A stretch of 64,000 nucleotides of DNA, taken from assembly GCF_021462225.1 (NCBI RefSeq), contig NC_061795.1:4355001-4419000 (forward strand), read 5' to 3'. A program made the translations under genes and the position numbers. Under the pieces are notes generated by a model. It was not told where the DNA came from. It searched no databases and saw nothing but the letters and a program-made list of their open reading frames with translations. Within the stretch, counting starts at the first letter, position 1. Every line of letters starts with the position of its first letter. Shown here one piece after another: positions 56,261 to 64,000 of this stretch. Source of the stretch: Girardinichthys multiradiatus. Lineage: Eukaryota > Chordata > Actinopteri > Cyprinodontiformes > Goodeidae.

Positions 56261-56769
56261 AGATTAATCAGATGAATAAAATGCTGAAATTTAAGGGAGC
56301 CACATCTGCACGCCATCTGACCTGACCACGCGGTCTGCCCTTCCTGCAGGTGCCTCAATCTGGAGGAGAAGCAATGGCGACTGCTACCCACCACACCTAG
56401 CTCTAGATTTCTTCGATGTTAGGCAGGAATCAGATGATTACGCTTCTGAAGCAGGAATTGGTAGCACCCCTGCTCCCCTCCTCCGGACAGAGAAATTCTG
56501 TCACATATTGTGACCTTGTTGTCAATAACTACAGCAGCAGGTCTGTCATCTCAGCCTCTGCGCTAAACAGGGATTATTCTCCTCTCTGTAGCTCAGTGGC
56601 ACAGGACACTTCTGACCGGGTAATTACACATGCGGAAGGTTGGGCTTTTAAAACTATTCTGACCTAGCAGATGTTTGTGCTTGTGGTCCTAACAGACCCA
56701 GCGAGGCATAGACCACATCCTGCTTCAAATTTAAGGTTGTTATGCTGCATCATTACGCATGATAGCTAT

Positions 56770-57490
56770 GGCTGCCTGGTCAGCGGTGTCTGTCGCAGAG
56801 ACAATCCTTGAACCCCGTGGTGAACACAGGAAGTAAAAGATGCTGTCAAGCTGTGGGACTCTTATTGGGCGTGGCTGGTTTGTGGGACTCATGAGGTAGC
56901 TTTACGGGTACCATGAGGTCAAGTGTGCCATGGCCAGGATGGTAGTGGAGACAAAAACTCTGGCCTGGGAGGAGTTTGGTCAGGCCATGGAAAAAGACTA
57001 TTGGTCGGCCTCAAAGCCGGCCAATAGTCAGACCTGTTCCAGGTGCATGTTGGACTCTGGCAGGGCTGGCCTTTGTCACTGGTCCTGTTCATAACTTTTA
57101 TGGAAAGAATTTTTAGGCACAGCCAAGGGCCAGAGAGGGTCTGGTTTGGGGACCAGTGGATTTCGTCTCTCCTTTTGGCAGATGATGTGGTTCTGCTGGC
57201 TCTCTCAAGCCAAGACCATCCACTGGGGTAGTTCCCAGCCGAGTGACAAGTGGCAAGGATGAAGATAAGCTCTAAGTCTGATTCCATGGTTCTCGACCGG
57301 AAAAGGATGACCCTTCCTTAGAGATAGGGTTTTTTCGACCTAGTCATGCTTTTTGACAAATGGAATGTAGGCCATCTGGGAATGCCTCAGGCTTCCCCCA
57401 GGCGAGCTAAAGGAGGTGTCTCAGGAGAGGGAGGTCTGGGCCGTCTCTACTGAGACTGCTGCCCCCACAACCCGGTCCCAGATAAGCAGA
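56770..57490 (+). mobile_element. LINE reverse-transcriptase relic
   Basis: Several broken frames match the same LINE type as 44407-45330. The frame at 57043-57231 has VGLWQGWPLSLVLFITFMERI and keeps the ADDVVLLA catalytic box of reverse transcriptase, absent from the other copy. The ORF end resembles 'gcgagctaaaggaggtgtct'. Internal deletions and stops make it inert. Confidence 0.78.
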
Positions 57491-59271
57491 AGACAAGTAC
57501 GAATATGATTTTGACCTAAATGAATGGTGAAGAATACTACTTTAAGCAACACATCTGTGGTTTGATTCATTACACATTGAGTCAACCTGAATAGATAGAT
57601 TTTTAATATTTATTTTCAACATTGTATATCCAAGGCTCTGTTTAATAATTCAGATCAAAACATGTTTTCTTTGACAATCCAATTAAGTGTGTGCAGCCAA
57701 AACTTGGTTGGGCACAGGGAGATCATGTTAACACCAATAATCAATTTATAATTGCATCATAGGCTCCTGAATTCTAATCAAATCAAAGTGCCTAAGGATT
57801 CCCATTCCTAATAGGTTCTGCACTCATCATGTATAAAATATTTTAGATGTTTCAGTGTATCTAGAAATTTTAAATTCAATTAGAAAATTTTGTCTGTATA
57901 TATTGACTCTGTGTAGATTAGCTAAGATAAAAATAAGGTAAATAAAAAACTGTACACTTGTTAAAAAATTCATTGTATGTTGGATGATCATGTTCAATCA
58001 TCAAATTACATGGTTCGAATTCATATTTTAATAAAAAACTTAAAATTGAGGTTGAAGTGTGTGTAAACTTTGATCACAGCATTCAATGTAATTTTTCTGT
58101 TTTTATTTCACAATCTTGAATCGAGTTTGCTAAATAACTATTGGGAGCTGATGAGAAAATACACACAGAGTTTCAATTCAAAGTATAGTTAAAACATCAT
58201 CAAGCAATAAAAATTTAGGGCCTGAATGACTACTTACTTTCCTCTGAACTGTTCAATGTGAGTGTAATTTACAGGAATGTTTCCACAATGGGTGGTTAAA
58301 ACATTAAAAAGAGAACAAAAAAAGACATCTAGAGAAACTCCACTGTTATAAAACTGAGTGTGAGTTACTCGGCACCTTTTGAAAAACCCGACTGATTTGT
58401 TTTTATTGGAACTGACTATTCTTGAAATAGAATTCAAATTGTGGCAATTCAAATCTGGAATTGCCACAATCAAAATTCAGTTAACCTTTATAGTATTTGT
58501 ACAGGCCTTAACTTTGGAGATGAATGTCTTTGACTTTGCCAAAAAAAACTAAGTCCACGCCCAGAAATAAATAAATCCATTAGACTATTAGACCATATTA
58601 CTATTACTCTGGAGGAAAACGTTTGGTTTAAATTCAGCATTCAGTTTTCTTTTGTTGGACTCTTGACATTGTCATATTTACTTACTCAGGTTGTTAGAAC
58701 ATCTACTGTGCACGGCAGCCTTCCGAATTTCTGTTCAATTTAGTTTTGGAGTCTGATTAGGCATTTCCCAAAGTTACAAATCCTTCTTCATTGTCAGCTT
58801 TGTAGCAGACACCTAAAGGTTTTGGATCCATATACCACATTGATGGTGTTATATGGAACTGCTAAAAGGAAATCAAAGGAATCAAAACCTTCAGGTGTCT
58901 GAAGGTTCCATGCTATATGGAACTGCTCACAATTCACCTAGGTAAAACGAAACCCAGTTCCATCTGAAAAAAAGTAACCGGAGGGAGTGATGGTACAACC
59001 ACCATGTTTCACTGTGTGTATGGTATTGCCTGGGTAGGATGCTTACTGCTGTTTTTTTGTCATACACATTTGACAATTGTGGCCCAAAAGCCCCAGTTTG
59101 GTTCCGACTGACTAGGACACATTCTGTCTCCAGGCTTCAGAAGATTTTAGCGAGAAATAGATGTTTTCTTAGGAAAATACTTTTGTCTTGTAACCTTAAT
59201 TCTTACTCCAGAAAAATCTAAAATACAGAAATGTCATTGAATGTTTTTGCACCCTGATAGCTAATAGCTAT
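57491..59271. other. No gene seen; decayed DNA-transposon sequence at 58770-59110
   Basis: The phrase 'caaccaccatgtttcactgt' followed by 'tatggtattgcctgggtagg' is typical of heavily decayed fish Tc1-type transposase sequence read on the opposite strand. The rest is AT-rich. Confidence 0.4.
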
Positions 59272-60902
59272 TGTTGGAATTATGATTATTGATTAATTAA
59301 TCTTTATCAATAAGTATAATTAAAAATCATAATTTGACTAAATTAATTTCTTAACCAAAATCCTCATTTATGAATCGAGACCGGAGATGTCTTCTGGTGT
59401 TGTAATTGTGGCTCAACGCCTCTGATAATTACAACCGTTAAATACTCCGTAATAATTGATAACTATTACCAGAGATGTCACTGTTTAATCGACCGTTTCT
59501 GCCGAAACGTGTGGAACTTTTAACCTTATCTTGACTGACGAATCACTCTTGCACAAAATAAACACAGAAACGCCTTCTGTTACCATCTATGTGAGTATTT
59601 ATTAAATCACAGCCTGATACAATCCGTTCTTCCGATTTAATAATCTTCACCTACTCAAACATGCAAAGTTCTACACAAAAGGGGCAAAATATCTAACTAA
59701 ACAAAAATAAAGCAAAACAGCAGTGGGTGGGATCAAACCAGCAGAATCAGAATCAGAATCAGAAAAGCTTTATTGCCAAGTACGTTTTTGGACATACAAG
59801 GAATTTGTTTTGGCATAGTCGGTGCAATACAATACAAATAAAACAGTATAAACATATCTATCTAGTTACGGCAAAATTGATAATATGACAAAAGGGGTGT
59901 GGTGGTGAGGATGTTGGGGCGCAGTTCCACTGTAACTCAGTTATACTCAGTCATAAAACTTCCCCCAACTCTGCGAGGTGAACAGACAAAGGGTTATAAA
60001 ACTTTTGGCGGCAAGCAAGCAAGCAGTAAGGTTGAAGACAAAGGAAATGGGGAATTTCACCATGAGGTTATTTTAACAGTCCAGTCTCACAGCGCACCTG
60101 CGCTTGCTCTCAGGTGTTCAGTAACCTCGCAAAACACACACAAAGATGGGGAGCGCAGCGGCCTCCAGACATCAGCACGGCACATCAAAGTTTCAATAAC
60201 AAGGTTACATGCACATATTATTCAGAACACATTAGACTAAATAGCGTATCTCATTGGCCTAAAACCTCCTGTACCCTGCCCAGGCTTTCTAAGAAAGAAA
60301 TACAAATAAAGGATGGGTTTTACTTGTTGAAGCCTTCTTTCTCAGCAGAGTTGAGAGCGAATGGAGGGGAGGAGTTGGAAGTTACTGTGCATCCACAGTT
60401 AACTTCAGGAAAAGCGGTCAATCTTCGTCCTCTGGCCTCCTTCGCGAAAGTGAAAATATGATCTGACCATCAAAGTCGACTAGGACAAAACAAGGTGGCT
60501 CCTTGAAACTCCATAGTTTTTTAGTTACGTGTTAAACTCACGTCTTCGATTGGCAAAGTGAAATTTCTGGCCTTCTTAGTCCAGAAACCTCTTTTATGAA
60601 TTCTTCGTTGGCCAATGAGAGAAAATAAATGAGATCCACTCGGGTTTCTTCCCCAGGTGATGCTTCAGATGTTGGTAACCAGACACGGTCTCCAGCTGAA
60701 GGCGTATGTTCAAACTGGATGCCTTCATATATAGCGTCCTGTGACATCAGACTTGGGGCGCCCCGTCAATCAGTCGCAATGTTCGACGGGATATGTAGGA
60801 GCGGACTGTCCTGGATACAAATTGGCCGATGCCTTTGGAAAGGCATAGTGACGTCCAACAACGTGCATATGGTCCAATATTCAGCAAACAAGTGGTCCAA
60901 CA
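59272..60902. mobile_element. LTR, second copy of the family inserted in gene A
   Basis: Starts TGTTGGAATTATGATTATTG and ends GGTCCAACA; alignable with 3030-4498 along most of its length. It holds an inserted retroposon tail (about 59744-59873). Flanking 4-mers (ctat and ttcc) do not match, so this copy lacks a clear target duplication. It may be an old or recombined solo LTR, or an LTR with flanking internal sequence. Confidence 0.78.
59744..59873 (+). repeat. SINE/LINE-tail insertion inside the LTR
   Basis: Three 'cagaat' steps followed by 'gctttattgccaagtacgtt' and 'ggacatacaaggaatttg'; absent from the LTR copy at 3030-4498. A frequent retroposon 3' end in fish. Confidence 0.75.
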
Positions 60903-62609
60903 TTCCCCCCTAGGTTCAAAGGGTGGGATGAATCGCAGTCTTTGAAGCTACTGGGACCATTCTGTCCTTTGCTGACCAATCAGTGATCCATGGCGAAGCA
61001 GAACAAACAAAACTGTCTCTGTGTTCCTCAAAACCTATGACTGGGCAGGATCGAGGTTAGCCTGGGCTGGACTAAACTCTGACTAACTCATACCTTTCTA
61101 TGTTGTTCAATGAGAAAATACATGACAATACATTCATATTGTCATTACATTCTTTCGGTCGTCAGCTTTATGTAACCCTGAGACAAAATCAAACAGCAAT
61201 AAAAGATACCGTACATATATATGTATATATATAAAAAGAAAACAAAATCGTGGTTCATAGCTTATTCGTCCAACTTCTATTAGACACTGGAACCTGGCTG
61301 TGTCATTGGCAAAAGCGGTGCTATGAACCGTGGGTAAATGAATGTGAGGGAATCAAGCCTGGCCTGTAAATGCTTAACCTGCCGGTATGCGGTGTATAAT
61401 CTAAAAAAACCGAATGTTTAAAACAGGTTTAGGCTTAAACCATTAGCTCTTCCACATGATGATGGGTTTTAATATGACTCCTGTCTCTAAACTCCTGTCC
61501 CTACGTAAGTCAACAGGCAACAATGCAATTCTTTCCAAGTATTTTTAAAATGAATTGAATGAGTGGATGAACTCTTAGAAGGCTACATGGTAGGATTGGC
61601 AGAGTAAAGTGTTGTGATATTTAAGATATTTTAACCCATCAGCAGGACATCCCAGTTGGATTATGAATCAGATTACCTACGAAGGTCTCCAGGTGGCAAA
61701 AAGGGAATCCTTTGTTGTCACCAGAGCCCTGGGTACTGATTTTCTCAGCCAGTGTTTCTCAGCCAGTGCCTTTTATGTGGCATGTTTGACCATCAGCACA
61801 TGGGTGAACACAGAGGGCTATTGAATGTGCATGCCTCCACGTTGGATACCCTGCTTTCATAACTTCCCTCAGGCAATAAACCTCCTAATTAAGTTGTATT
61901 GAATTGAATCAAGAAACTGAAAACAGCGCTGGCGTAGTTTTAATCTGAACACATTCTTGTTCAGTTAACCCAAGACGCACACATGCAACCATGGCCAAAC
62001 AAGCTCTAATACACCGCTTTCCTGCCGAAAGAGGTGGAAGTCAAATGTTCATGGTACCTGCTAAGTTTACTGGGATTCCTACTGCCTGTAGTTTTAAGAA
62101 TGTCTGGGAGAGGTGACAGTTTGTTTACAAAGAGCAACAACAGGCCTTTTGTTGTGCTGAGATATCAGCTGAGTGTTGAGGCTTGAGAAAGACTCTGGAG
62201 AAGACTACCTTATCTGATCCGGGCAGATTACAGCCACTGTCAAGGGGGCCAGCCAAGAGGATTTGGGAGGTAAGCAGCCTAGAACTGAGAAAACCAGACA
62301 AGCCTTTATGCCCAGTGATGACTCTGGATTAGCACTTCCCTTGGAGACACTCACATCACATGATTTATAGGATCAAAGTCTTATGTCTGCATAAAAGAAC
62401 TGGTTAATCTTAAGATTGTTCTTTTGATGGTGCTTTCATAGAGGGCTACCGCAAACAGTCTTGACGAAGCCATGCAATGTATTGTTGGGAGAAGCTGACA
62501 GCCTTCAACAGATATGTGTTGATTAAATTTATTGGACATTTTTCCTTTGTCTATTTTAACTGGACTGAATATGACTGAACAAACTGAACTAAAAGTATGT
62601 GTGGTTAAG
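60903..62609. other. No gene seen
   Basis: No convincing frame and no primer-binding-site-like sequence directly after the LTR. Confidence 0.5.
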
Positions 62610-62935
62610 TTCAAAACTATTCATACCCCCGATTTAGGTTTAAAATTATTTACATTCAAACAACAAGTTTGTTCATGATAGCAAATAAGACAGACATCTC
62701 TCAAAGGAGAATAAAACAATGTAAAATAAATTTAAAATAACTGTGGTTTATCAACAGTTCCTGACCAGCTTTTTTCACTGGTATTTTGACGATTTATTTT
62801 CGGTAATAAGCTTCAAGGCAGGAAAGCCTCCTTGCCATCACCTTAACCTTTACCTCGCTCTACTGATTCCCTATCACATTTAAGTTGGGACTCAGGCTGG
62901 GCCACTCCAAATGACCACTCCAAAATACTTGATAT
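62610..62935. mobile_element. Decayed Tc1-type fragment
   Basis: The phrases 'caaaactattcatacccccg' and 'gttgggactcaggctgggcc' are characteristic of old fish Tc1-type elements. No frame survives. Confidence 0.5.
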
Positions 62936-64000
62936 GACTTTCAGTCAGAAGAAATATGTGGATCAAATTAAAAGATTACTTTAAATCTGAATCTGCCAAG
63001 TATATGAATAATACTGTGCCTAAGTGTATAGAATTAAAAGTAATGCAAAAGAATGATTCACTATTTCCTGCACCCATAGATCTAATTTTGATTCCCTGCT
63101 TACTTTTAGTCTCTCCCTTGTCTTTTTCTCTTGTTGTCTCTCACTTGCAAAGCGAAAAATACATTATCCACAGCCACCAGCATTTGTGGACATTGGTACA
63201 CACAAACAACACAGAGGGACCAGGTAACCTGGACTTAACCCTGATTAAGCTCTGGGCATGTGTTACGGTGTTGACCTGTCACCTCAGCAGTTTAACTCTA
63301 GCCGTTGACCTGTTGCACCATTTGTGTCATTCTGCTTATGCTTCTACCAGCCCACATATATACGGGTAGTACAGCAGATGGACTTTATTAATAGTCTAGT
63401 TAAATGGTTAAACTCATTCAGAGTATAAAACATCCCTTGTGATCCTAGTTTTATGTCATCTGTTGTCTTCCTCAAGCATCTATCTTTCCCTTTTACAGTG
63501 TCCCACAGTGGACACATTTTTGTGGCAACGAAGACATTTTTTTTCTCAGGTCCTCAGGCTGAAAAGCCTGAAAACCCATCCGCCATACCCTGACACTAAG
63601 AAACACCAAGAGGTATCAAAGATCAAGAGCATGAAAGACACAGCATTGCCCCCAACAGGCAGAACTGCTCCTTACATTGCATTGGAATTCACCTGATTCG
63701 TTTGGCCTGACCAACTAAGCTTCAAATTAAATTTGCCTTTTTCCTTTCTTTAAACTGACAAGAGAACAGCAATTATAGAAAAACAACAAAATATTAAGAT
63801 CTGATGGGGTACGGCAACTGTAAACCTTGTCCTTGTCATTTGGAAATCCAGACTAAAGGCTAATGATAAACTGTTTGCCATCTGGGCCTCTGGGATTTGG
63901 CAACATCTCCCTGTTAGGAGCTTAGTCTGGCAGAACCACTCCCATCTTTTCAAGTCGAATCTGAAAGTGGAAACACTTTCTAACATTGTCCGTGACTGTA
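62936..64000. other. No gene seen
   Basis: The longest frame (62956-63369) has no recognisable domain and continues from the decayed transposon. Confidence 0.5.

Noticed and set aside
60903..62609. Internal region of a provirus after the second LTR
   Set aside because: No primer-binding site follows the LTR and no gag or pol frames are visible.

Overview
The window looks like transposon-dense, AT-rich vertebrate DNA, most likely from a ray-finned fish. It carries several Tc1/mariner families with TA target sites, non-LTR retrotransposon fragments, solo LTRs, short dispersed SINE-like tails and long dinucleotide microsatellites. I see no bacterial operons, no RNA genes and no CRISPR array. 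I could not identify any complete host gene.

The main content is two decayed copies of one large virus-like DNA transposon of the Polinton/Maverick (adintovirus-like) class. Copy A is 1297-11084 and copy B is 16733-26993. Their bodies lie in opposite orientations. Together they carry a chromodomain integrase, a penton-like minor capsid protein, a pX-like basic protein, both ends of the hexon-like major capsid protein, an adenain-type protease, an FtsK/HerA-type packaging ATPase, two further structural-type proteins, and the last ~70 residues of what is probably a family-B DNA polymerase. Two adjacent genes of unknown function (called gene A and gene B here) lie on the integrase side. Copy A also has a plausible two-exon gene next to its right terminal repeat. 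The gene layout is two convergent blocks meeting at a bidirectional poly(A) site. Most genes are broken: the integrase has the same in-frame stop in both copies, gene A in copy A is split by a solo LTR, and hexon and penton are internally deleted. In copy A the penton N-terminus is fused in frame to the hexon C-terminus.

The two copies sit inside a segmental duplication. About 5 kb of flank (11827-16732 and 28404-33455) is present twice in direct orientation. Both right-hand transposon ends join the same base of the same Tc1 fragment. The opposite orientation of the two bodies, despite identical right junctions, suggests recombination between the long inverted terminal repeats or between separate copies.

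Right of 33.5 kb there are scattered repeats: a TA-flanked MITE (35077-35606), LINE fragments (37.5, 43.0, 44.4-45.3 and 56.8-57.5 kb) and two Tc1 elements of one family (39716-41324 and 45476-47085). The second of these has an uninterrupted 334-residue DD34E transposase and matching TA target sites, so it may be a recent or still competent copy. A second copy of the LTR that broke gene A lies at 59272-60902. The rest is non-coding as far as I can see.
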